Shown here: positions 1-10,631 of the stretch, in pieces
Position numbering within the stretch: the first letter of the stretch is position 1
Layout: every line of letters starts with the position of its first letter
Assembly: GCA_037349105.1 (NCBI GenBank)
Contig: JAYJMM010000036.1
Location: forward strand, 3,446,001 to 3,510,000
Direction of reading: 5' to 3'
DNA: 64,000 nucleotides
DNA from: Limnomonas spitsbergensis
Lineage: Eukaryota; Chlorophyta; Chlorophyceae; Chlamydomonadales
Notes under the pieces: generated by a model
What the model was told of the DNA's origin: nothing
Seen by the model: the letters and a program-made list of their open reading frames with translations, nothing else
The model's database searches: none
Made by a program: the position numbers and the translations under genes

Positions 1-761
1 ACATCAAGCGGTCGAAAGTCCGCACAATGGTGCCACATGCCATAGCAATGTCGCCCCATGCTTGCCCCATCCCCATCCCACATGCCTGGTACTCTGTCGC
101 CATCTCTTTTACACCGATGATGCACCTTTGCGATCTCCGCACCACAAGTGCCGCCTCTGGTTTCGATCAGACAAGTAAAATACCGGCGATCACATTCAAA
201 GATCTTTAACGTTGTGAGCTCATGATGACAAAGTCGACAACCAACTTTCGGATTAAGCTAATCCTCGTCATCGACGAGGATTAAGACCGTGTTTCCACTG
301 GCGATTCCTCATCCAACCGACTCGGATTAAGGACGCTGAATGTGGCAACCGACGGCAACTGACACGGATTAAGGACGGATTAAGCCTCCGAAAAAAGAAT
401 AGCTTAATCCTCGTCGTTGACCAGGATTAGCTTAATCCGAAAGTTGGTTGCCGACTTTGTCATTATGAGCTCACAACGTTAACGATCTTTGAATGCGATC
501 GCCGCTATTTTACTTGTCTGATCGAAACCAGAGGCGGCACTTGTGGTGCGGAGAACGCAAAGGTGCATCATCGGTGCGTAATCGGTGCACAATGGATGGC
601 GACAGAGCACCAGGCATGTGGGATTACAACGCGCGCGCTAGTTCCCGCGTTTGAGTAGTTGCCTTCTGTACTTGCGAGAAAGCTAAGTCGTGCAAGCGTG
701 GGGCAACATTGCTATGGCATGCATGTAGCACCATTGTGCGGACTTTCGACCGCTTGATGTC
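1..761. repeat. Fold-back (long inverted repeat) element
   Basis: The first 33 bases are the exact reverse complement of 729-761 (ACATCAAGCGG... against ...CCGCTTGATGT). The pairing continues inward with mismatches to about 270 on the left and 415 on the right. The right arm carries roughly 70 extra bases near 625-695. The centre (about 284-410) holds a different repeat containing GTGTTTCCACTGG, whose relatives recur at 3040-3170 (inverted) and 3170-3450. No coding frame of note was seen. The left flank lies outside the window, so a target duplication cannot be checked. It is probably a MITE-like or Foldback element; the superfamily is unknown. Confidence 0.75.
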
Positions 762-954
762 ACCATGCAAGATGATTCGTTTCATTTGAGGTCTGATCTA
801 GATCGTGTAGGGGTGGCGCGACAGCTGACTGTAGCATTCCTTCGTTGGTTCCAGTCCGACTTTAGTGGAAACACCGAACGGATAAAGGAATCCTTCGCGG
901 CCAACTGCTTTTCAACCAACCCCGATTAAGGAATCCAAAATCGCCTGTGGAAAC
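762..954. other. Left half of a repeat split by the hAT insertion
   Basis: No gene is visible. The stretch contains two copies of a GTGGAAAC motif and resembles the AATCGCC-GTGGAAACAC end of the repeat family seen at 284-410 and 3040-3170. Removing 955-3038 (the element plus one copy of its duplication) joins this stretch to 3039 onward and rebuilds that family's end. Confidence 0.5.
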
Positions 955-3030
955 CAGTGCTGTGCGATTACGCCGTAATCCGTTTTTTGTGTAAGTAATT
1001 ACGGTCAATTACGGCGTTACGCGTAATTGCGCGCAAGTAAGGCTTTTTAGCTTGCATGCAATTAAGAAAGAGCTGTAATCTAGACCGCAAGTCCGCAACT
1101 AGGTTCCGCTTAGGTTTCTGACCAGCCGGGGCTTCAACCATGCAGCGCGCACCTTAATGTATCACCAGTTCACCGTGGAGGAGTAAATTGGGAAGCCAGC
1201 TGGTTATCGCACGTACTTTTGCACTAGTTCCCATTCTCGACCAGGATGTTCCTCAACATCTTGCGTTGGAGTCTTCTCTTATATCGTCCTGTCTAGAGCA
1301 TAAGCAGGTATGACTCCAAATATAATTAACAAGTGCGTCTTCAGAGTATCATTCATGGGCTCCTGGTGATTGCTGTGTGAGCATTTGACCATGATGTGGT
1401 TGAGGTGTGGACGAAACGAAGTGACCGACGGGCGCGGGCTACAGTCCAATGATCAGGTGGGGAGCTTACGGAAGCAGCCAAACGTCTGCCTTATTGAATC
1501 ATATATCTTTAACTTCTGAACAGAATCACAGAAGTACCAGGAAAGCAGGAAGTCACGAACATTTGAACATGCTTTTTGTCCCAAAGATCGCATGCATGTA
1601 CCTGAAGTCTCAGCCCTCCATCCTCTTATGCACTGCAGGTGTCTCAATAACCTGAGGCATGAGAGCCTCGACAGCTCAGGCCTGATGCGACGTGTCACAA
1701 GCGAATCCGCCATGCAGCATTTGGTGGTGGTGCCTTCGCATGCCGCAGTGGCACTGGCTCATGCGCAGCACCCAGCCAACGCAACAACCACAGCAGTTGC
1801 TCCCTAAAGCAGGCTGGAACCGCAGTGTGTGAAGAAGGCTCCAGTCATGGCTGTAGCCCCGGGTATGGCAAGCCCTAAAAGCCCCATTGTGGAGCTTGGG
1901 TTGTTACCAGATGATGCCTACATGCGGTGGATCAAATTTGGTGGTGCTCAGTCCATTGAGCCTAGGAAGCTGGTTTTCTAGTTGCATCCATGTTGAATTC
2001 ACTCATTATTAGAAGCAAGTTGTAGGCTTGACAATTTGACATGCCATGTTCCTATTTAGGGAAGACTTTCAAGGGCCGTATACGGTACCCTGAATTATGA
2101 GTTTGTAACGCGCTGAAGCATATATTTTATTCCTTGTCCTCGATTGACACCAGTATTTACTGTATCTCCTGACAACCTCTTGTTAACTTGTAAACCACCT
2201 GAAACAGCAAGCTTTGTTGAGGCTGTTCTGAAATTTATCATGCGGCCAGCAGTCCTTGGGCACCACGCTACATAACTCAGCATTGAAGAGGCCGCTGAGA
2301 ACAAATCCAGTACCTTGACAACGAAACTTGGTACAGGCCATGCCTATAACACCCAGCATGTTTCCTTCTGAGCTTGGTCCATAACAGCAAGCTTTGTTGA
2401 GGCTGTTCTGAAATTTATCATGCGGCCAGCAGTCCTTGGGCACCCCGCTACATAACTCAGCATTGAAGAGGCCGCTGCGAATAAATCCAGTACCTTGACA
2501 GCGAAACTTGGTACATGCCATGCCTATAACACACAGCATGTGTCCTTCAGAGCTTAGTCCATAACAGCAAGCTTTGTTGAGGCTGTTCTGAAATTTATTA
2601 TGCGGCCAGCAGTCCTTGTGCACCACGCTACATAACTCAGCATTGAAGAGGCCGCTGCGAATAAATCCAGTACCTTGACAACGAAACTTGGTACATGCCA
2701 TGCCTATAACACACAGCATGTGTCCTTCAGAGCTTGGTCCATAACAGCAAGCTTTGTTGAGACTGTTCTGAAATTTATCATGCGGCCAGCAGTCCTTGGG
2801 CACCAGGCGACATAACTCAGCATTGAAGAGGCCGCTGCGAAGAAATCGGATTGGGTAGATTTCACGTCAAAAACACTATTTGCGGTCGATTACTGAGATT
2901 TGAACTGTAATTACGCTGTAAGCAATTTTACCGTAATTGCGGTACTTTTGGGAGGCGCTGGTAAATTGCGCGCAATTTGCACCGTCAGCGCAAACCGTAA
3001 TTTCACGAACCGTTAGTCAGCACAGCACTG
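955..3030. mobile_element. Non-autonomous hAT-type DNA transposon, 2.1 kb
   Basis: The ends are short inverted repeats, CAGTGCTGTGC at the left and GCACAGCACTG at the right. The element is flanked by a perfect 8-bp direct repeat, GTGGAAAC, at 947-954 and 3031-3038. CAGTG-like ends plus an 8-bp target duplication are typical of hAT elements. Subterminal DNA is rich in TTACGG/CCGTAA and GCGCAATT motifs. No hAT transposase is visible, so it is presumably mobilised in trans. The interior holds a 180-bp tandem array (2203-2845). Two 151-bp elements with the same ends lie at 43484-43634 and 46581-46731. Confidence 0.88.
2203..2845. repeat. 180-bp tandem repeat inside the hAT element
   Basis: About 3.5 copies with a period of 180 bp; each begins AACAGCAAGCTTTGTTGAGG at about 2203, 2383, 2563 and 2743. 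Because 180 is a multiple of three, the minus strand stays open across the array as a 60-residue repeat (2183-2803). I regard that frame as a by-product of the array. Confidence 0.9.
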
Positions 3031-3480
3031 GTGGAAACACAGCCTAAGCTATTCTTTTTTCGGAGGCTTAATCCGTCCTTAATCCCCATCGGCTGCCGTC
3101 GGTTGCCTCCTCCAACGTCCTTAATCCGAGTCGGTTGGATGAGGAATCGCCAGTGGAAACACGGTGTAAGGTCGTGTTTCCACTGATATTCTGTCGGGCA
3201 ACCGACATGGTTTAAGGCCCAATGTCGACCCAACTGTTGCAAACCGACACGGTTTAGCCTTTCTGAAACCACGCATTCGAGAATAGCCTATACCTCGTAG
3301 ATGACCAGGTTTAAGCTATTCTGTGAGTTGGTTGCCTCTTGGTTTAAGGAACCATCTCAGCGCGAAAGAAAGTTCGGCATGAAAGACGCCATTTCTATAG
3401 CCATATCGAAATAAGCGGCGACACTTGTGGTTCCGAGGTCACGAATCGTCGCAGAACGTCTCGGCGCCCCTAGACCCTTA
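3031..3480. repeat. Copies of the GTGTTTCCACTG repeat family
   Basis: 3040-3165 is the reverse complement of a relative of 284-410. 3170-3450 is a diverged direct relative of 288-600, sharing ACACTTGTGGT near its right end. Both carry GTGTTTCCACTG at one edge. They lie head to head around 3165-3175. No coding sequence is seen. Confidence 0.65.
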
Positions 3481-3715
3481 GTCCAAGCAGAAAGAGGCTG
3501 CTGAGCCAAATCACCATTGAGCTAGCACCGCTTATTTTAAGATCATTGGATGGGACATATTTGGGCATGTTTGCCCTGTGTCAGATACACTCTACTGTTC
3601 AATTAAAGGACAGTGGGTACGATCCACACTTTCCACACCGCGCACCTTAATCTAATACGGCCCACATCTAATACGACGCTTTCGAATGCAAGACGGTACA
3701 TTTCCGTCTGTAATA

Positions 3716-4311
3716 CCGTATTTCAATATTTGGTAGGACTAACGATGCTGACATCGTCCTACCAAATATGTATCATCACATCTTCGTGAGGGCGCCGTGG
3801 GCAGAATAATGGAAGCTAATCCGGCTTGGGAAGCTTCAACAGCAGTTCTTAGACTTACTGAGAGCCCGCACAAGAAATGAATTGCCTACAAGGCCGGTAT
3901 TGGGTGAGTGGGATATTCTGTTCGGATGGAACATGAGTCATGACAGGAGCAGAAGCTTGACAACAAGGCAGTAGGTAGGAGCAGAAGCTGGGCAGCAGGG
4001 CTGTAGTCAGCAATTAGAGGCCATGCAACATGACAGTAGAGAGCTGGCAGATGCATGGCTGTATGCAGTATACAACAAGGAGGGACAGAAGCTGGGTAGC
4101 GGAGTCGTGGACAGCCACCACAAGCAGAAGCTGGGCAGCATGACAGTAGGTAGCAACTAGCCAGCATGACAGTGGCTGGGCAGCATGGCCACTGTCTTCT
4201 GTTCCGCTCATTGTGCATGACCAGCTGTCATACCTCTGTCGCGGGTCAGCATCTGCCCGGCCCTTAGTTCTGCCCTGCCACTGAGTGCCGGAACTACTCC
4301 GTACTCCCAAT
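3716..4311. repeat. Direct repeat, left copy, flanking the ATP synthase fragment
   Basis: About 600 bp nearly identical to 5643-6276, starting at ATTTCAATATTTGGTAGG and ending near the phrase GAGTGCCGG. It includes short GCAGAAGCTGGGCAGCA-type internal repeats. The left copy also contains a hairpin at about 3727-3770, where ATATTTGGTAGGAC faces GTCCTACCAAATAT. The long minus-strand frames here (3886-4346) are low-complexity and not convincing as genes. Confidence 0.8.
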
Positions 4312-5169
4312 GTCAACACAATGTGCGCTATTTCCATGGATTCCACCGATGGACTAACTCGTGGATGGACAGAAGGTTATCAATACCGGCACTCCAATCA
4401 AGGTTGGTAACATCATCACATCTTGATTGGAACATCAGTACATCACTTGACGCCCGATGTGGACTCTGTAAGTGCCAGTTGGTCGCGGCACGTTGGGGCG
4501 TATTCTGAACGTGATTGGAGAACCCGTTGACGAACAAGGCCCTATTGGTGAGGATAGTCGACACCGTGATCTTTCACTTCAATGTCTGCTGATTCGGCTT
4601 TTTCTGATCTCATGTTGTACTTGATTTTCAGATTCTACAGAGTCTTGGTCCATCCATCGCGAGGCCTCTCCTTTCACCGAGCAGAGCACTGATCAGGAAA
4701 TTCTGGTCACTGGCATTAAGGTTCAGCTTCAGCTCCTCAATATCTCAGCCCTCCATGAGCTGTTCTACTGCTATCACCTCTCAACTGTTTCAGGTCGTGG
4801 ATCTGCTTGCCCCCTACCAGCGTGGTGGAAAGATTGGCCTTTTCGGCGGTGCAGTTGTATGTCGGCAAGACCGTGCTGATCATGGAGCTGATTAACAACG
4901 TCGCTGAGGCGCACGGTGCGTCAGCGGCAATATATACACTAATTTAACGCCACTCTTTTACTTGCGGAACGCTTCCTCACTTTTGTTTGTGTGCCTCCCT
5001 GATTCTTTGAGTGCGGCTAGTCTGTGAGTACACTTTGCCATCCTCAAATCGACGCCTTAATAAACGGAGTTCCTTCCTTTCCTTTCTTTTAGGTGGTTTC
5101 TCAGTCTTTGCCGGAGTTGGCGAGCGTATCCGCAAGGGAAACGATCTCTACAGGGCGATGCAAGAGTCG
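4312..5169 (+). pseudogene. Fragment of mitochondrial-type F1 ATP synthase beta subunit gene, frame-broken
   Basis: Consecutive exons read as the F1 beta subunit. Exon 1 (4312 to about 4405) has ISMDSTDGL and GQKVINTGTPIK. The next, to 4547, has [17 protein letters not shown]. Exon 4632-4720 has IHREASPF and EQSTDQEILVTGIK. Exon 4794-4915 has VVDLLAPYQRGGKIGLFGGA then VGKTVLIMELINNV. Exon 5093-5169 has GGFSVFAGVGERIRKGNDLY. Introns are GT-AG, so it was copied as DNA, not from mRNA. Two 4-bp insertions break the frame: one after LTRG (GGATGGA) and one inside the Walker A P-loop (GCAGTTGTATGTC). The N-terminus and the C-terminal half are missing. The segment lies exactly between two direct repeats. 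Intact protein is part of the matrix F1 catalytic hexamer; this copy should not encode it. Confidence 0.88.
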
Positions 5170-5642
5170 GTGAGTCTCCATGGGGTGTGGCAGCAGTTGG
5201 CAGCACTGCATCGCGTCCAAGCTCTTACCGTGCCATGTCCATGTCGGTGCGCTTCCACAGGTATACAAGGTACGATGCGAGGGGTGACATGTGGGCTTGC
5301 CAAGTACCGGTACTGTAACTATCTCGCACTTACCACGCACGCCATGTTCTTTTCAGCCCATAATCGGCCGCCAAACGGAATTTTGAATGACTGTAAAACG
5401 TCAGTCCGTGTACGATAAATAGGTGTGGGGCAGACCTTGACGCCGAATGTTATCTCGAACCATGAACGGACTTAAGCGGGGGGGACCTTGCCCGAAACAT
5501 CCGATAAGTCCGGAGCTTATATAATGGGTGCCCAACTACGGGGGCAGGACGAGAGTTTGAAATGATCTCGCGCCACCTTAGGCTACGCATGTTGAGTCTA
5601 GCCTTCACAACGCATGGATCCAAATTGGTGAGCATTGCAATT

Positions 5643-6276
5643 CCATATTTCAATATTTGGTAGGACTAACGATGCTGACGCATTGTAGACCATAACATCT
5701 TCGTGAGGGCACCGTGCCTGGGGAGAAGATTGGAAGCTAATCCGGCTTCTTGTGGGAAGTTTCGTCAGCAGTTCTTAGACTGAGAGCCCGCACAAGAAAT
5801 GGATTGACTACATGGCCGGTATAGGGTGAGTGGGATATTCTGTCGGGATGGAACATGAGTCATGACAAGAGAAGAAGCTTGACAGCAAGGCAGTAGGTAG
5901 GAGCAGAAGCGGGACAGCAAGGCAGTAGGTAGGAGCAGAAGCTGGGCAGCAGGGCTATAGGCAGCAAGCAGCAATTAGAGGCTAGGCAGCATGACAGTGT
6001 AGAGCTGGCAGATGCAGGGCTGCATGCAGTATACAATAAGGAGGGACAGAGGCTGGGTAGCGGAGTCGTGGACAGCCACCACGAGCAGAAGTTGGGCAGC
6101 AGGACGTTAGGTAGCAACTAGCCAGCATGACAGTGGCTGGGCAGCATGGCCACTGTCTTTTGTTCCGCTCATTGTGCATGACTAGCTGTCACACCTCTAT
6201 CGTGGGTCAGCATCTGCCCAACACTTAGTTCTGCCCTGCCAGTGAGTGCCGGTACTAGTCCGCACTCCCACTGTCC
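5643..6276. repeat. Direct repeat, right copy, flanking the ATP synthase fragment
   Basis: Second copy of 3716-4311 in the same orientation, with a few indels (for example extra AAGGCAGTAGGTAGGAGCAG units near 5885-5940). Homology ends at about 6276, the equivalent of where the ATP synthase sequence begins after the left copy. Whether the pair are LTR-like ends or a segmental duplication is not resolved. Confidence 0.8.
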
Positions 6277-7835
6277 GGATCTCCTCATCCTTACGACTTA
6301 CCATTGCAGATCTCCACAACTAAACTCCCGCCCGTCTTGCCAACCTTGCCCTCCTCCTTGCCCTTGAGTGAACAACGTTGCACTATCCACACTATTCAAC
6401 TTGGGTTCTTCTTATCCTCAATTCTGCTTATCTTTCATGTTCACACAGCATGCCGAACATGTTTCTTTTGCTGGGAGGCTGGCTGCCCAAACCTATAAAA
6501 CCTGGAATGCAAACACAAAACACGGCCCGGGTGCACATGTGGCCCTTGTCGGCAGCTGAGAAAAGGTGAGCAGGAACAGGAAAAGCGCGCGACCAACAAG
6601 CACTCTCACGGCCACAATAACTCATGCTTAAAGGTAAGGTATACAAACTGTTACCCCGCCTCGACACCCCTCCAGCTACAGCATACTACCACCAGTAGCT
6701 CACCCCAAATCATTGCCAATGTCACCACCCAAACTGAGAAAACGGCACCCAACCAGCAGCTAGAGACAAGTGTTGACAATAAGCCAGGAAAGGAGCTGCT
6801 TGGGCACAGAGGGCAACTTAGGAAAGAGGAAACCCCAAGGCCAAGGTAGCACAATACGGCAAAACCTGTTTCGTATCCGGAGCGGATCGCTGCTCCGCTC
6901 CGGATACGGCAATATTGCTCCGATCCGGCTCACCATGCAGGAGTTTCCTTGCAGCCCTTCCGGGCGACATGGTAGGCCATGCAGACCTTGCACACGTGCG
7001 GCTTAGACGCCTTAGGGGGGGGCTTTAACAACCACGCGATAGTACGCCTACATCACATGTCCGATGTAACTGAGGACATCGCTGACGTTCTAGACATATT
7101 CGTTCATCAGCTCGGGAAAACACCCTAATAACCCTCTGACCCCTCCATCCAAGTTGTCTTCCAATACCGTACGTGATGGCGTTGCAAGCGATGCAAGCTA
7201 GACTTTTCAGGCTCGGGTATGACTAATAATCCTTTTGAAATTACTGCACCTATGTAGCTTCACTACGTAGATCAAAGTAACCAATGTTTTTTACGTATAG
7301 TTTAGCCCAGCCATTGCGACTTAGTGACAGGGAAAGATGTATGCGATCAATCAATTGGCTGTTTTAAGAAACAACGAACTCCGAAAACAACGAAACACGT
7401 CCGTGACTGCGGTATCCGAGCCATATTCGAGTCGTCCGATTGAGCAATTCAGCACTTCACGAGCTAAGAAAATCCAGCCTTCACCCGGGGAACCCTGAGC
7501 CAAATTCGCGAAATTCTGCATGCAGACGGTATCAGGCGAGGTTGCAGATTTGAAGGGCAAGGGGGGACTTTAGGGGATTTTAGTTGTGCATGGCAACTAC
7601 CAACAGGGGTTGTTACTTTTTGGACAGTTCAGGAGTTGGGGACTGCATCAATCATTCCACAGCATTTCGCATGGTCCTTAGTCCTAACTAATATGCGTGC
7701 ATGATGCATGGATGCATGGCTACTTTGGGGCCAGTAGGGGGGGGCATCTGGGCATGCATGGAGGCTGTATGCTGGCAGGCAATGAGGCAACCATCTTCAT
7801 GTCGTTGTATGTCAGTATGTATGCCAGTATGTGCC
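6277..7835. other. No convincing gene
   Basis: Short open frames only, none with recognisable protein character. The one structural feature is a perfect palindrome at 6873-6907: 14-bp arms GTATCCGGAGCGGA and TCCGCTCCGGATAC with a 7-base spacer, followed by a partial echo CGATCCGG. Confidence 0.5.
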
Positions 7836-8516
7836 TACCGTAAAACGCCTTAGACTCCGCTCGTAATTAAATAATTATTGGGGTGCGCGAACATAGCTGC
7901 GCGCTAATATTAATTCAAAAATTGCCGCTGCGCGGAGTAGTCAGTCAGGTGCCCAAACAACTATTTTGGGGGTGCGCGGTATGAATTAAAAACAGCACTT
8001 TTTACAAAAATGGCGCGCTAGCGCGCGACTGTTTGATTGGACATCCGTTCAGCCATCCTTGTCAAGTCTGCTCAAATAGCCATGCACAGCAACACTACTG
8101 ATGACTCAGATGAGCACTACTGGCTGGAAGTGCTGAACATTGTCAGGATTCGAACCTCAGACCTCAGGGTGCACTGCCAAGTTCCGTAGTACCACTGAGC
8201 CCCCCGGGCACCAATAGCCACACGTTTCCTGAGGCCAGGAATCGTCGGAGGAAAGGGAAGGAGGCTACGGTATGCGGGTCCTGCTAGCTTCAAGCAAAGT
8301 TGTAACAGAGTTTGACAGTACTGACTGAAAGTGCTGCGCGGAGTGAAATTTAAATTATTTCCAGTGATGCGCGATGTTTAATTATATTTCCTGCTGCGCG
8401 ACGTTAAATTTAATTAAAATTTCGTCGCTGCGCGACCGTTTCTAAAATTCTTTTTGGAGTGCGCGGCCGAAACAATTTTTTTTTGGGGTGCGCGGAGTCT
8501 AAGGCGTTTTACGGTA
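7836..8516. mobile_element. TA-flanked inverted-repeat element (MITE), 0.68 kb
   Basis: The left end TACCGTAAAACGCCTTAGAC is mirrored at the right end as GTCTAAGGCGTTTTACGGTA, with about 25 bp matching. The outermost TA on each side fits a TA target duplication, as in Tc1/mariner-like and some other cut-and-paste families. Many GGTGCGCG and GCTGCGCG motifs lie just inside both ends. There is no transposase. The middle contains a tRNA-like segment on the minus strand (8143-8213). Confidence 0.8.
8143..8213 (-). ncRNA. tRNA-like (SINE-type pol III promoter) segment
   Basis: Read on the minus strand it has a tRNA-like A box (GGGGCTCAGTGGTA) and, at the usual spacing, a perfect B box GGTTCGAATCC. 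The T arm can pair 4 of 5 bases. The acceptor ends do not pair (GTGCCCG has no partner downstream) and no good anticodon stem forms. It is therefore a tRNA-derived relic or SINE head, not a working tRNA. It sits inside the inverted-repeat element at 7836-8516. Confidence 0.6.
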
Positions 8517-8819
8517 AAACAAGTTTTTGACTGCAATATACTGATACTCCAAGCCCGCCGTATCGAAGCGGAGCGGTGCAAACCGGAGCAGAAGCGTATC
8601 CAGATCGTGCTACCTTGCTGGCCCAAGGCATGGTTCTCCAGTCCTCCACCCACAACGTGTACGATTTTTGCACGCTGCTGGATGGTCCCTCCACACCTAC
8701 CATGGAAACTAATCTACCACTGCTCTTTTGCCCCCTCATCCCTCTTCAACACCTTGCCTCTCCCTAATGCAGACCCCCGCACTACATACCTGTACTCAGC
8801 ACTAGTAGGTCAGCGGTCT

Positions 8820-8936
8820 GGAAACTACTAATCAAAGAACTAGTGGGTCTCAAAGAAACTACGGTAGTGGTACTCAAAGAAACTAGTGGTACTCAAAGAA
8901 ACCAGTGGGACTCAAAGAAACCAGTGTACTGGAGAC
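8820..8936. repeat. Short tandem repeat, ACTCAAAGAAAC units
   Basis: Four to five degenerate units of about 24 bp around the phrase ACTCAAAGAAACTAGTGG, ending directly at the left end of the next inverted-repeat element. Confidence 0.7.
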
Positions 8937-9348
8937 TACCGTAGACGCGCTTTGCCTCCGCAAGAAATTAGTGTTAATTTGCCTTCGCGGCTTAATAAAT
9001 ACTTTAACAATTAACTCATATATGCATTTGCGGCTTATCACGCAATATTAAACAATTGCTTGTGCGCGCGCGCGCACGCGCGTCACACCTTTTCCACACA
9101 CCGGTACCGTACAGATACACATGCAATATCTGCACCGCGACCAGTTTACCTACTATTACAACGGCACTGCGCAACCCAAATTTGAGAACCGTTCGGTGGG
9201 GTTAGGGGCAGTTGCCCAGTGCGGTGCGCGGCTTACAAAAGTATTGATTTCGGCCCGAGCGCCTTACGACAATGTGTTTTCTGCATATTCCGATTATTAA
9301 AGAATAAAATTTTCTGGGCGTTCGCGGAGGCAAATAAAGTCTACGGTA
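8937..9348. mobile_element. TA-flanked inverted-repeat element (MITE), 0.41 kb
   Basis: The left end TACCGTAGAC then CTTTGCCTCCGC matches the right end GCGGAGGCAAATAAAGTCTA then CGGTA in reverse complement. Both ends share TACCGTA with the element at 7836-8516, so the two probably use the same transposase. The interior is AT-rich with a (GC)n run at about 9064-9083. No coding capacity. Confidence 0.75.
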
Positions 9349-10631
9349 CTCAGCTCTTGTCTCTGCGAAGGGCATTTTCCATCATCCCTCTCTTCACATG
9401 ATCATCATGGGCACCTGTGGGCTGTGGCGTTATCTATAAAAAAAAACACGCACATGGTTTCATTCTGTATGACTGTATTGGCAATTGGCATTCCAAGCAC
9501 CCATCCATGTCCCTCCCTCCTTAAACGACTCTCTGTTCTCACTGTCCAATTTTTCTGTTGCTTGGACATTACTACTCTGACTTTCCGTCCTTCGTTACGA
9601 AAGCCGTCAGTAGAGGATATGCCCCTCCTCGTGTTCGGTTTTGGCCTGGTTCGCACGGTAGTTTGAGGTATCGATCATTACCTGGACATCAGGGGATCTT
9701 TACCTGATCATAACCTTAAAAAAGTACTTTTACTCTCCAACGTTTCAGTCTAATGACATGGCATTACTTGTCAACGTTGGCAAGTGAGTTTTTCCTAAGT
9801 CCGTCATCTTTGAAGAGGAGCGCATGCCATAATATACATGCATTACTTGTTATTTATCGACCTCGATTCCGATCGTACCAAGTGCCCAGAGGGCCTCCAT
9901 AGAAGCGGGGGTGTTGCAGGCGAGGGTGGACTGATCGCTGCTGCAGCCCATCCTGAGGCGCGATTGTCTAAAGCTGCAGGTCCTACTTTTACTGGTATGA
10001 AGCTTGCCAGAACCTTTGCCTGCTACAAGAGCATCCACTGCATTTTAGTGTGCCGTTTCAGCCCACATGCACAGCATTGAGCCAGCGAACACAGCATCCC
10101 ACCCTTTTGGGCAACATCTTACATGCATGCGCTGCTTCCATCAGCACTGGCAGCCCCCGAATGAATGCCCATCCCCCCGCATGCATGCACGTGACCCCGC
10201 CTGCTTGCATGCACTACCTTCCGGTCGCATGCGCACCCCTTGCATGCACAGCTCCCACCCACATGTACACTGCCTACATGCACACACCCCTGCCCACATG
10301 CACAGCATCCCGCCTGCTTGTGGAGCGCCCCACACGCATGCGCATTCCTTGCATGCACAGGTTCTTGCCTGCATTCACATCACGTAGCCGCGCTCGCGAC
10401 CCTACACCTGCATTCTCAGCTCCTTCCCACATGCAAACACCCCGCCCGCATACACACTACCCCCCGCTTGCACACATAGCCGCCTGCCAATATCGCAGCA
10501 TCTCTCGTGACTGTATGCTAGAGAACCCAGCCAAGGATCCACGAGTCATGAACATTCTCACTGGCTGCAGTTCACGGGGGGATCTGGTCCGCATCTGCGA
10601 GAATACCGGCGATGATTTTACTGTGTGATTC

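Noticed and set aside
2183..2803. Minus-strand 206-residue protein with 60-residue repeats
   Set aside because: The 180-bp period is divisible by three, so openness is expected. It lies inside a non-autonomous hAT element with no start context or homology.
3886..6179. Ser/Cys/Leu-rich minus-strand frames in the direct repeats
   Set aside because: Low-complexity translation of GCAGAAGCTGGGCAGCA-type repeats, no homology recognised.
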